Under the pieces are notes generated by a model. It saw only the letters and a list, made by a program, of their open reading frames with translations, made no database searches and had not been told where the DNA came from. Position numbers and translations under genes: made by a program. From assembly GCF_900141785.1 (NCBI RefSeq), contig NZ_FQYP01000001.1, positions 972,090 through 1,036,089 on the forward strand: a DNA stretch of 64,000 bases, in the 5' to 3' direction. Shown piece by piece: positions 27,901-35,444 of this stretch. Each line of letters begins with the position of its first letter. Position 1 is the first letter of the stretch. The stretch is from Aquimarina spongiae. GTDB taxonomy: Bacteria > Bacteroidota > Bacteroidia > Flavobacteriales > Flavobacteriaceae.

Positions 27901-29109
27901 ATGTTTAAACTTTAAGGTTTGCGGATCATAGATATCTATTCCTCCTCCATCCATACTCATCCAAAACCTGTTCTTCTGATCCTGAACAATTCCCGTAACC
28001 GCGCTTGCTTCTAAAGAATTGGCAACACTTGGCAAGCTTTCTATTTGTTCAAACTTATCGTACAACTTATCATAGACTCCAATACCACTGTTGTAATATC
28101 CCATCCAAATTCTATCATTTTTATCCAGAAACAATGACCATATGGAATTAGAACGAATACTGCTATCATCTTTTTTATCAAACAAGTAGTTTTTGATTAC
28201 GTTCCCTGCTTTGTCCATATGAAAAAGTCCGTCATTCTCTGTTCCACACAAAATAGTTCCATCGGATGCTACCGCTAATGATAATATTCTCTTTGAAGTT
28301 ATGGGTAAATGCAATATTTCTATATCTTCCTCTTGTCTATTCACCTTATACAATCCTGAAGATAAACTCCCAATCCAGATGTTATTTTCTTCACTAATGA
28401 ATAAGGATTGAATAGGTTCCTGAATGGTTTGAGAATCATTATTAGACAAAAACAACGAAGGTCTGAGCGTTTGTGTGTCGGGATCATACTCTTTAAGACC
28501 TACATTAGTTCCTGCATATACTTTACCCTTTCTATCTGTTTTCAGGGTATAAATATTTAAAATTCCATTTTTTGACGTTGTACTAAAACCAATATTAGGA
28601 ATATGATGTGCTTCAAAATCCTCAGTATCGAGTTTAAATAATCCTTTTTCAAAAACACTGACAAATAGATTCCCCTCATGATCTTCGGTAATGCTACTCA
28701 CCGCCATATGGTTATTAAAACCATTATCTGCATCTTTGGTTAGGCTTATATTTTTAAATCGATCCTGGCTTCTATCATATAGACTTAATCCACTTTCTGT
28801 TCCTGCCCACAACCTATTGTTCTTATCCAAATACGTACAAAAGATCATACTACTATTTATGGATACTGAATCTTTGGAGGTATCGGGATATGAGATATAT
28901 TCGATACCATCATATCTATGAATCCCTGCTCCGTTGGTTCCTATCCAAATAAAACCATAGTGATCCTCTATAATGGTAGACACTGCTGTTTTTGAAATTC
29001 CATCTTTTGTGGACACAAAATTGAAATCTACAGTAGGCTCTTGTCCCCAAAGATTAATCATCAATAACAGGAAAGAGAAAATTGAAAATATGGTCCTTTT
29101 GATGCACAT
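24955..29109 (-). CDS. Hybrid two-component system (HTCS) sensor kinase/AraC regulator
   Basis: A 1,384-residue protein. The signal peptide ends at LWGQ. About 14 two-component propeller repeats (residues about 30-690; units such as IIEDHYGFIWIGTNGAGIHR) form the periplasmic glycan sensor, followed by a Y_Y_Y domain (about 715-790) and a membrane helix (WAIAAYALLFLLGIYLLNAL, about 802-821). HisKA has His867 in SHEFRTP, the HATPase spans about 910-1080 (FERFYQVNNLNKWYYGGTGI), the receiver has the phospho-acceptor Asp1184 in DVIMPEMDGF, and a C-terminal AraC HTH spans about 1280-1380. It binds an oligosaccharide in the periplasm and activates the adjacent PUL. It is transcribed in the same direction as the PUL genes but is separated from them by 349 bp. 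Confidence 0.96.
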   Translation of the reverse strand: MCIKRTIFSIFSFLLLMINLWGQEPTVDFNFVSTKDGISKTAVSTIIEDHYGFIWIGTNGAGIHRYDGIEYISYPDTSKDSVSINSSMIFCTYLDKNNRLWAGTESGLSLYDRSQDRFKNISLTKDADNGFNNHMAVSSITEDHEGNLFVSVFEKGLFKLDTEDFEAHHIPNIGFSTTSKNGILNIYTLKTDRKGKVYAGTNVGLKEYDPDTQTLRPSLFLSNNDSQTIQEPIQSLFISEENNIWIGSLSSGLYKVNRQEEDIEILHLPITSKRILSLAVASDGTILCGTENDGLFHMDKAGNVIKNYLFDKKDDSSIRSNSIWSLFLDKNDRIWMGYYNSGIGVYDKLYDKFEQIESLPSVANSLEASAVTGIVQDQKNRFWMSMDGGGIDIYDPQTLKFKHIHTKSTDFGGLTSNDIQAIYFDSKENLWVGSWNSGIFLLKKGSQQFVNFNPTNTNGALTTNSILSFSEDSNGKIWIGTFYGGLLSYDYDSNEITHHNSKTFMQQNIHTSSIRRVLVDHNDHIWVGATTGLFKVVPQEQNTYSIVSIRQKMSPKNQNSLNANHILSIYESSDHMIWIGTRGQGLCRYDENQNTFRWYNQQNGLQEENVSAIIEDRDGHIWVSGNQGIHKLDVQTNIVSGYNVNDGLLSNDYNFNAVHRDESGNLYFGNYKGIDYFNPRNIKINTSTPNLYLTGFKLFNKNVIPGEKDSPLEQVISETDSISLTHTQSVFTIEYAGVNYTRPEKNQYAYYLEGLEESWNYVGNMRSATYTNLDYGNYTFKVKVANNDGVWNETPLELKITILPPWWKTNWAIAAYALLFLLGIYLLNALTQNRIKEKQLIENEREKRIKEEELNNKKLQFFTNISHEFRTPLTLIINPIIDIINSKKYQFPEEIREKHLVIHKNTDRLSRLINELMDFRKLEMNKLRVKAQRLDIIDFVVEVVSYFKQEAYHKNISLSVEHNLDTLEGWVDKSMMEKIIFNLLSNAFKVTPEGGNILIEIYSNTLESKGNTSPQNTFEICISDTGPGLKKEQLDKIFERFYQVNNLNKWYYGGTGIGLEVVRGLVELHKGNIQVDSEVGKGTTFKVVLPLGNSHFQEDEMSLSKSVEGKPKIENIVLSAPKEIEEEKKQESKEHRLLIVEDNTELRNYLKRELTDRYKIFTASNGAEGLEKAKNEIPDIIITDVIMPEMDGFDFCAAIKNDIQTSHIPLLMLTAKTMHEDRLKGIESGADAYLSKPFDLRVLKSRLSQLLTSRQLLFNKYFSAIVDNDIETNTTSLDKDFIEKVLNYINENINDPNLGVESLAYQLNLSRSQFYRKIKTLTGQTANQFLRNIRLQRAKQILEKGHNNISDVCYQVGFSSPSYFTKCFRNHFGILPTEVETEQS

Positions 29110-29241
29110 AAACGAGGGGTATTACAAAAACTAAAGTTACTATCTTTTTCTTTATCTATATTTTATTGTCCTTTTTATCCTCAAATTTGACATAAAGAGT
29201 AACTCAACAAAAAGCTATTTCTGACGATAATCTCCATCCAA

Positions 29242-30858
29242 TTATCCTGTAAAATAAGTCAATACAGCAATTACAACTACTACTAATAAAACAGATAACA
29301 CTACATCCAACCATGTAAAGCTAGCTTTGGCCTCTTCTTTTTGAGACTGGGAAAGTGTTCCAAATGCTAATCCTTTGATCGTATGATAATTTGGTGGAGC
29401 CGTTACCAGACTAGTAGTGATACAAACCAAAACGGAAAAAATAAACATAAAAATAGCCATATGTGCAAAGTTAATGGTGGCAAACTTATATAGTACTCCA
29501 GATAAATCGTCCTTGCTAATCTCTGCAGTAATACGTAAGCCGGCAATCAATAATCCGGAAAACAAGGTTACAATTGCCGCTTTTGAATTTACTCTCTTCC
29601 AAATAATCCCTAGGACAAAAACTGCAGTGATAGGAGGAGCAATATAAGATTGAACACTTTGTAGATATTGATACAATACTCCTCCTCCTATTTTATTCAT
29701 AATCGGAATCCAAATAATTCCCAAAATCACTACCAAAGCGGTAGCTACCCGTCCGATATTTAATAACTTTTTTTCAGGAGTTTCTGGCTTCATTTTTTTA
29801 TAAATATCTATGGTGAATATCGTAGAGCAAGAGTTAAATACTGAGGCCAAAGAGCTCATCAATGCAGCCATCAAACCACCAGCCACCAAACCTTTGATTC
29901 CAGTAGGCAATAATGTTTTTACCAGCACTGGAAATACTTCATCTGCTCTTTCATATTCAAGAACTCCTTGTTTTGCTAAGGCGAAAGCTATGATCCCAGG
30001 GATCAGGAAAATAAAGATCGGAAGTATCTTGAGATATGCCCCAAAAATGGCACCTCTCCTACCAATCTTAATATTATTTGCTGCCAAAGTTCGTTGTACT
30101 ATATATTGATCAGTACACCAATACCATACCCCTACTATAGTTCCTCCTACTAATAAACCGGTCCAAGGAAAATCTGGATCAGACATTGGTCTCCACATAT
30201 TAAAATGATCTGAACCCGCTGTTGCTCTTAGATTTTCCCATCCTCCAACTTCTTGAAGCCCTAGATAGGTAATAATAATCGATCCGGCTATTAACACAAC
30301 TGTTTGTAGTGTTTCTGTATATATAACGGCTTTCATTCCTCCAATAATGGTATATGCACCAGTGAAAACAACTATCCCAATAGCTCCATACCAAAAAGGA
30401 ATACCTAGCAATTCTGAAACTACAATTCCACCCGCGTAAATGGTCACCGAAACCTTAGTAATTACATATCCGGCTAATGAAAACACAGATAAAAACCATC
30501 TTGAACGGCTATCAAAACGTTTTTCTAAAAACTCGGGCATAGTAAATACCTTACTACGCATATAAAAAGGAAGAAACAGCCATCCTAAAAGCAATACTAT
30601 CCATGCATGTAATTCGTAATGCGCCATTGGCATTCCTGATTCTGCTCCGGTTCCTGCCAAACCTACGACATGTTCTGATCCTATGTTGGAAGCAAAAATA
30701 GAAGCCCCGATTACGAACCATCCTACATTTCTCCCTGCCAAAAAATAATCCGCCGTATCCTTATTTTTTTGCAATATTACCCATACTGCAACTCCAATTA
30801 ATGCTAAAAAGTAGGTGCCTAATACTACCCAATCTAATTGCCCCAAGACTGATTCCAT
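29242..30858 (-). CDS. Sodium:solute symporter (SSS family, sugar type)
   Basis: A 538-residue protein with about 13-14 hydrophobic helices. SSS-family signatures include FLAGRNVGWFVIGASIFASN (41-60), NIGSEHVVGLAGTGAESG, and the later GLMAALMSSLASVFNSCSTI. The wording is close to sodium/glucose and sodium/galactose cotransporters (SGLT-like). It imports a monosaccharide across the inner membrane; xylose or xylobiose is inferred from the PUL. It lies 132 bp upstream of the HTCS gene on the same strand and is divergent from the LacI-type regulator across a 524-bp region with repeats, which suggests control by that regulator. Confidence 0.92.
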   Translation of the reverse strand: MESVLGQLDWVVLGTYFLALIGVAVWVILQKNKDTADYFLAGRNVGWFVIGASIFASNIGSEHVVGLAGTGAESGMPMAHYELHAWIVLLLGWLFLPFYMRSKVFTMPEFLEKRFDSRSRWFLSVFSLAGYVITKVSVTIYAGGIVVSELLGIPFWYGAIGIVVFTGAYTIIGGMKAVIYTETLQTVVLIAGSIIITYLGLQEVGGWENLRATAGSDHFNMWRPMSDPDFPWTGLLVGGTIVGVWYWCTDQYIVQRTLAANNIKIGRRGAIFGAYLKILPIFIFLIPGIIAFALAKQGVLEYERADEVFPVLVKTLLPTGIKGLVAGGLMAALMSSLASVFNSCSTIFTIDIYKKMKPETPEKKLLNIGRVATALVVILGIIWIPIMNKIGGGVLYQYLQSVQSYIAPPITAVFVLGIIWKRVNSKAAIVTLFSGLLIAGLRITAEISKDDLSGVLYKFATINFAHMAIFMFIFSVLVCITTSLVTAPPNYHTIKGLAFGTLSQSQKEEAKASFTWLDVVLSVLLVVVVIAVLTYFTG

Positions 30859-30996
30859 ATCCTATGATTACTGTTGTTTTATTACACGAGAATATATTTT
30901 TCTTAAAATGACAAAACATTTACTAACAAATACTCTCTTTTTAACTTAAAATCTTAATAAAAACCAAAACTATCATAAGAACATGCAACCGAATAA

Positions 30997-31028
30997 CACA
31001 TTTGAAGCAAATCCTATAAATCATGATG
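30997..31028 (+). repeat. 32-bp imperfect direct repeat, copy 1
   Basis: It begins CACATTTGAAGCA and ends CTATAAATCATGATG. It matches copy 2 at 27 of 32 positions; the four mismatches in the middle are contiguous. Confidence 0.8.
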
Positions 31029-31134
31029 CATCAAAAGTTATGAGATTGTTAATATGATATGAGTAGTCTTTCTTTAATTATGAATATCCTAAAAAGTCCA
31101 TTGCGATTTTGATGCGGTCCTTTTTCATAGTCAT

Positions 31135-31148
31135 ACGATTTATATCGT
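31135..31148. promoter_or_regulatory. Dyad ACGAT-TTAT-ATCGT
   Basis: Perfect 5-bp arms around a 4-bp centre, between the two direct repeats upstream of the LacI-family gene. Possible operator half-sites; it may be chance in AT-rich DNA. Confidence 0.35.
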
Positions 31149-31188
31149 TTTTATGTCCCGAATTTCAAATTGACTCTTCTGCTTATAT

Positions 31189-31220
31189 CACATTTGAAGC
31201 ACTCTCTATAAATCATGTTG
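31189..31220 (+). repeat. 32-bp imperfect direct repeat, copy 2
   Basis: CACATTTGAAGCA, then four different bases, then CTATAAATCATGTTG. Its start is 192 bp from copy 1, same orientation. Confidence 0.8.
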
Positions 31221-31382
31221 TATTTTAAAATTTAAACATTAATTAATGAGATAATGCTAATTAATTGGCGAAAAAATGATTTAAATTTCAATAAGAACTA
31301 CTCAAAACTTTTAATTGCAAAAAGTTTTTGATAAAAAGTAATAGCAATAAGTATTGAAACTCATATTAGAAATTTGTCCGGT

Positions 31383-32423
31383 ATGAAAAAGAATAGAATC
31401 ACTCAAAAAGCAATAGCGAAAGAGTTCAATGTATCTATCGCTACAGTATCCAAAGCACTTAGTGACAGTTATGAAATTAGTATAGAAACCAAAACAAAAA
31501 TTAGAGCATATGCCGAAGCTCATAGCTATAAATCATTCATTATAGATCCAAGGGTAGAGTTACAAAAAAACACCAAAACCATTGGAGTCATTATCCCAAA
31601 TATGTTGAATCAATTTTTTACTAAAGTTTTTGTTGGTATCGAAAAAATAGCTACTGAAAAAGGATACAATCTTATCACCTGTATCTCTAACGAATCTCTG
31701 GAAAAGGAAGCTGGAGCTATTGAGCTTTTAAAAAACTCGTATTTGGACGGATTTATTTTATCCATTGCTGAAGAAACCCAGGTGAGAAAGGATTTTAGCC
31801 ATTTTCAAAATACCATAAATCAAGGTATCCCAATGATGATGATCGATCGTATTACTGATGCTATTGATTGTGACAAGGTTGTTGTAAATGATAAAGAAGG
31901 AGCTTATAACGCCACCAAACATTTCATCAATACAGGATGCCGAAATATTGCTATTGTATCCAATATTCATCGTTTAAGCGTGGGTAAATTAAGATTAGAA
32001 GGATACAAACAAGCTCTTTTGGAAGCGAAACTACCTATTGATGATGCCTTAATTTTGAAAGTAGACGAATTTAATGACATCAATACTTTATTGAAGATCA
32101 TGCTAGACTCTAAAAAAGTAGATGCTATCCTTTGTCTTGAAGAAGACGCAGCAGTCAACACCTTAAAACTAGTGAAATCTAGAGGATACCGAGTTCCTGA
32201 AGATATTTCAATCATTGGTTTCACCAATGGGATATTACCTCGCTATGTAAGTCCTTCTATTACAACAATAAGTCAGCATAGTACCTATTTGGGTGAAATT
32301 GCTGCCAAAATGCTAATTAATAGGATAGAACAAACGGATACTCCAATAACTTACACCACCAAAGTGATTAAAACCAACTTGATAGAAAGGGAGAGTACAA
32401 AGAGTATTGTTGAAGTCTTCTAA
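31383..32423 (+). CDS. LacI-family transcriptional regulator
   Basis: A 346-residue protein from the ATG at 31383; an in-frame TTG lies 9 nt earlier. The N-terminal LacI HTH reads ITQKAIAKEFNVSIATVSKA (residues 6-25), followed by a hinge. The periplasmic-binding-like effector domain runs from about residue 62 (TIGVIIPNMLNQFFTKVFVG) through IPMMMIDR, to DAILCLEEDAAVNTLKL and the C-terminal ISIIGFTNG. It binds DNA as a dimer and responds to a sugar in the cytoplasm. It is divergent from the sodium:solute symporter, so that gene and the PUL are its likely targets. The ligand is unknown. The start sits close to a TTAGAAATTTG segment that could be a -7 element. Confidence 0.93.
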   Translation: MKKNRITQKAIAKEFNVSIATVSKALSDSYEISIETKTKIRAYAEAHSYKSFIIDPRVELQKNTKTIGVIIPNMLNQFFTKVFVGIEKIATEKGYNLITCISNESLEKEAGAIELLKNSYLDGFILSIAEETQVRKDFSHFQNTINQGIPMMMIDRITDAIDCDKVVVNDKEGAYNATKHFINTGCRNIAIVSNIHRLSVGKLRLEGYKQALLEAKLPIDDALILKVDEFNDINTLLKIMLDSKKVDAILCLEEDAAVNTLKLVKSRGYRVPEDISIIGFTNGILPRYVSPSITTISQHSTYLGEIAAKMLINRIEQTDTPITYTTKVIKTNLIERESTKSIVEVF

Positions 32424-32513
32424 CTTCTATGTACATCATGGTTATTTAAGATATTTTATCCTTTTGTGTTTAAAATATAGAAGGTTAGGTTCTAAACTCA
32501 CGAAAATTATTCG

Positions 32514-32527
32514 TATCTTAAATTAAA
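32514..32527 (+). promoter_or_regulatory. Shared upstream element of paralogue copy 3 (TATCTTAAATTAAA)
   Basis: 13 of 14 bases match the element at 14056-14069 upstream of paralogue copy 2. It lies 18 nt before the ATG. Confidence 0.35.
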
Positions 32528-32545
32528 ATTCCAGCTTACTCATCT

Positions 32546-32932
32546 ATGGCACAAATGATTACATCCTATAATCTAGACTTTTGCGACCTAGATGTTTATG
32601 AAAACTATGTAATTTCAAGAATACATGAGGGCGTAACAACCACCCCAGAGAATCTCAAAATATTTGCTAAGCTGATCGACATCCACTACAAAAACAAACC
32701 TTTTGTATACATATCGCATCGGGTACATTCTTTTTCTATTAACCCAATCATTCATGCAGAGTCTTCCAAAATACCTAATCTAATGGGATTCGCGGTAGTA
32801 TCTCCAGACCCACAGCAAAAACAACAATTTGAAATGGAAAAGATGTTTTTCAAAAAAGATTTTAGGTTGTTCGAAACTTTGAAAGAAGCTATTGACTGGA
32901 AAGAAGAAATCCTAAAAAAACATCACGACTAG
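32546..32932 (+). CDS. Small protein, paralogue family copy 3
   Basis: A 128-residue protein related to those at 13631 and 14112. It shares SYNLDFCDLDVYENYV at the N-terminus, FVYISHRVHSFSINP (about 54-68), GFAVVSPDPQQKQQ (81-94) and FETLKEAIDWKEEILKK at the C-terminus. Copies 1 and 3 are the more similar pair (YxLDFCxL-V/I opening). It stands alone downstream of the LacI-family gene, with 122 bp between, and faces rny. No signal peptide, no catalytic motif. Function unknown; the conserved HR-x-HS-x-S motif is the best candidate functional site. Confidence 0.75.
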   Translation: MAQMITSYNLDFCDLDVYENYVISRIHEGVTTTPENLKIFAKLIDIHYKNKPFVYISHRVHSFSINPIIHAESSKIPNLMGFAVVSPDPQQKQQFEMEKMFFKKDFRLFETLKEAIDWKEEILKKHHD

Positions 32933-32933
32933 C

Positions 32934-32966
32934 CATAAAAAAAGTGAAGCCCAACGACTTCACTTT
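32934..32966 (-). terminator. Intrinsic terminator of rny
   Basis: AAAGTGAAG (32941-32949) pairs with CTTCACTTT (32958-32966). On the minus strand the stem is followed by a seven-T run. It lies 26 nt beyond the rny stop and can also stop plus-strand reading from 32546. Confidence 0.8.
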
Positions 32967-32991
32967 CCAAGTGTATATTATACAGAACCGT

Positions 32992-34557
32992 TTATTTTGC
33001 AATATTTACAGCCCTTGTTTCTCTAATCACAGTCACTTTTACCTGCCCTGGATATGTCATGTCTGTTTGAATCTTTTGTGAAATTTCAAAAGAAAGGCTT
33101 GATGCTCTTTCATCATTTACTTTTTCACTCTCTACAATTACACGAAGTTCACGCCCTGCTTGTATCGCATAGGCCTTTTTCACTCCGTCGAATGCAAACG
33201 CTATTTCTTCCAGATCTTTCAATCTTTGAATATAAGAATCCAACACCTGACGTCTGGCCCCTGGTCTGGCCCCACTAATAGCATCACAAACCTGAATAAT
33301 TGGTGATATCAAAGAGGTCATTTCTACCTCGTCGTGGTGAGCTCCAATAGCGTTGCAAACCTCTGCTTTCTCTCCATATTTTTCTGCCCATTGCATTCCT
33401 AAAATCGCGTGAGGCACCTCTGTTTCAGTCTCCGGTACTTTACCAATATCATGCAGAAGTCCTGCTCTTTTGGCTAATTTAGGATTCAACCCCAGTTCTG
33501 CTGCCATTACTCCACAAAGTTTAGCTACTTCTCTGGAGTGTTGCAACAGGTTCTGACCATAAGAAGATCTATATTTCATTCTCCCTACTGTTTTAATCAA
33601 CTCGGGATGTAAACCATGAATTCCTAGGTCAATTACTGTTCGTTTACCTACTTCTATAATTTCTTCTTCAATCTGTTTTTTGGTCTTCTTTACAATCTCT
33701 TCAATACGAGCTGGGTGAATTCTACCATCAGTTACCAGTTTGTGAAGCGATAATCTAGCAACCTCGCGACGCACAGAATCAAAACAGGATAAAATAATTG
33801 CTTCAGGGGTGTCATCTACAATAATCTCTACTCCTGTTGCTGCTTCTATTGCTCTAATGTTTCGTCCTTCTCGACCAATAATCCTACCTTTTACATCATC
33901 GCTCTCAATATTAAATACAGAAACACAATTATCTATAGCCTCTTCGGTCCCGATTCTTTGGATCGTATTGATAATAACTTTCTTTGCTTCTTGTTGAGCT
34001 GTAAGTTTTGCTTCTTCAATGGTATCCTGAATCAAAGCCATTGAATCTGTTTTGGCTTGTTCTTTTAAAGACTCTACCAGCTGTTCTTTAGCCTCCTCTG
34101 CAGACAAACCAGAAATTACCTCGAGTTGTTGCACTTGACTCTTATGTAGCTTTTTAAGTTCAGTCTGCTTTTTGTCTAGATACTCATTACGCTGATTATA
34201 CGTCTTTATCTTATCTTCTAGCTCTACATTTAATTTTTTGTTTTTAGACAGCTCGTTAGACACCTGAGATTCTTTATCTCTAGTTCTTTTTTCAGCCTCG
34301 GCCATCTTCTTATCACGTGAGAGAATTACTTTCTCATGTTCAGACTTTAGTTCAATAAATTTTTCTTTTGCCTGTAGTATCTTGTCTTTCTTAATTGTTT
34401 CTCCTTCACTCTTAGCCTCTCTAACAATACTTGCCGACGTCTTTTTCGCATTTTTAATAATTTCTGATGCTTTACTGCGCTCCAAGACCTTAGCGATAAT
34501 AAAACCTACCACTAACCCCACCACTGAAGCTACAATCAAAAATATAGTGTTATCCAT
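32992..34557 (-). CDS. rny: Ribonuclease Y
   Basis: A 521-residue endoribonuclease. The N-terminal membrane helix ([20 protein letters not shown], 5-24) is followed by a long coiled coil (about 30-200). The KH domain reads [20 protein letters not shown] (about 222-241), and the HD phosphohydrolase domain has the metal-binding His369-Asp370 in LLHDIGK. It starts decay of many mRNAs at the inner membrane. Length and order match the family. It is the last gene downstream of a ZapB-like/zapA/6S RNA series on the minus strand, and its ATG is only 31 nt past the 6S 3' end. Confidence 0.97.
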   Translation of the reverse strand: MDNTIFLIVASVVGLVVGFIIAKVLERSKASEIIKNAKKTSASIVREAKSEGETIKKDKILQAKEKFIELKSEHEKVILSRDKKMAEAEKRTRDKESQVSNELSKNKKLNVELEDKIKTYNQRNEYLDKKQTELKKLHKSQVQQLEVISGLSAEEAKEQLVESLKEQAKTDSMALIQDTIEEAKLTAQQEAKKVIINTIQRIGTEEAIDNCVSVFNIESDDVKGRIIGREGRNIRAIEAATGVEIIVDDTPEAIILSCFDSVRREVARLSLHKLVTDGRIHPARIEEIVKKTKKQIEEEIIEVGKRTVIDLGIHGLHPELIKTVGRMKYRSSYGQNLLQHSREVAKLCGVMAAELGLNPKLAKRAGLLHDIGKVPETETEVPHAILGMQWAEKYGEKAEVCNAIGAHHDEVEMTSLISPIIQVCDAISGARPGARRQVLDSYIQRLKDLEEIAFAFDGVKKAYAIQAGRELRVIVESEKVNDERASSLSFEISQKIQTDMTYPGQVKVTVIRETRAVNIAK

Positions 34558-34587
34558 AATTGTTGTTGATGTTTATATATAAAAAAA

Positions 34588-34744
34588 GCCTGCACTAGTA
34601 AAGGTTTCGTATAAACTCTGTAAAAACAGGTTTAGGGCTAACAAATTGCTCAAGAATCCGCTCAAGGCGGCGCGCTTTTACAACTTAAACTCACCCTTTT
34701 TAATTAATTCTTGTTGAGTTTATCAAAATACAACTAGTGCAGGC
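34588..34744 (-). ncRNA. ssrS: 6S RNA (6S-Flavo type)
   Basis: A gene-free stretch between zapA and rny. The transcript's 5' and 3' ends form a perfect 12-bp closing stem (34733-34744 with 34588-34599, GCCTGCACTAGT). After an internal loop, GATAAACTC pairs with GAGTTTATA (34716-34724 with 34610-34618). A large central bubble follows, then an apical arm (34681-34686 with 34643-34648) and a tip CCGC/GCGG (34658-34670). An eight-T run follows the 3' end. This is the 6S shape, which mimics an open promoter and sequesters RNA polymerase, and its place after zapA is conserved in many bacteria. Exact ends are approximate. Confidence 0.8.
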
Positions 34745-34770
34745 AGTAACCTTATTTATTTTAAAGAACG

Positions 34771-35061
34771 TTATGACAGATGATCATACAGCAATTCATT
34801 AAGCGCACTTAATCGGCTTGCTACATTAACCATATCGTCGTTTTTATCTATACTTTTTTGTTCAACCTGAGCCGCAAATTGCAATGCACACATTGCTAAA
34901 ACGTCTTGCTTATCTCTTACCGCATAGCTCTGCTCAAACTGCTTTATCATAGCATCTATATTTTTTGCAGCTTTACGCAATCCTTCTTCCTGTTCAGGAT
35001 TGATCGTAAGTGGGTATACTCGATCTGCTATTGATAGTTTGATTTTAAGCTTTTCTGCCAT
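34771..35061 (-). CDS. zapA: Cell division protein ZapA
   Basis: A 96-residue protein from the ATG at 35061 (MAEKLKIKLSIADRVYPLTI). This start leaves 7 nt after the preceding stop, whereas the upstream ATG at 35088 would overlap that gene. The N-terminal globular part has YPLTINPEQEEGLRKAAKNI and the C-terminal part is helical and coiled-coil (about 45-95). It bundles FtsZ filaments at midcell. It is co-transcribed with a ZapB-like coiled-coil gene upstream and followed by 6S RNA. Confidence 0.9.
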   Translation of the reverse strand: MAEKLKIKLSIADRVYPLTINPEQEEGLRKAAKNIDAMIKQFEQSYAVRDKQDVLAMCALQFAAQVEQKSIDKNDDMVNVASRLSALNELLYDHLS

Positions 35062-35068
35062 ACATCTA

Positions 35069-35359
35069 TTATTCTGAGAGTTGTGCAATACACATATCTA
35101 TCTCTCTAATCAAGGCGTTTATTTTGAGCTTGGTCTCCCTTTTATATTCGTCACTGCCCAGTATTGCATTGGCATTTTTGAGTGCACTGAACTTTTCTTC
35201 CCAATGCTTTAATTCATCTTGTTGGAGTGAGGAATTAGCCTCTAATTCCTGAATTTTCTTCTTGAGATCTACATTCTGCCTTTTCATTAATTCATACTTA
35301 TGAAGCAGTTTGCTTATCCTATTCTCAAGAGAATCAACAATATCAATTAAATCACTCAT
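35069..35359 (-). CDS. Coiled-coil protein, ZapB-like
   Basis: A 96-residue, nearly all-helical protein with heptad pattern from residue 5 to about 60 (SLENRISKLLHKYELMKRQN, then VDLKKKIQELEANSSLQQDE). It has a C-terminal amphipathic segment (KLKINALIREIDMCIAQLSE) found in the partner genes of zapA in Bacteroidota. It directly precedes zapA with 7 nt between, implying joint function in Z-ring organisation. Homology to E. coli ZapB is structural at best. It is often left as hypothetical. Confidence 0.75.
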   Translation of the reverse strand: MSDLIDIVDSLENRISKLLHKYELMKRQNVDLKKKIQELEANSSLQQDELKHWEEKFSALKNANAILGSDEYKRETKLKINALIREIDMCIAQLSE

Positions 35360-35444
35360 TATAAATTTTACACAATACTTCGTTACACAAAGTTAACATA
35401 CCAATTGAAAAAACCCAATAGTTTTTCAACTAATTTTGTAGGCT

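Larger units (their letters stand above)
30859..31382. other. Repeat-containing divergent regulatory region (symporter / LacI)
   Basis: 524 bp without a supportable gene. It holds two copies of a 32-bp imperfect direct repeat (30997-31028, 31189-31220) and a dyad ACGAT-TTAT-ATCGT (31135-31148). It is the longest unassigned stretch in the window, in the position expected for operators of the LacI-family protein or the HTCS. Confidence 0.7.
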
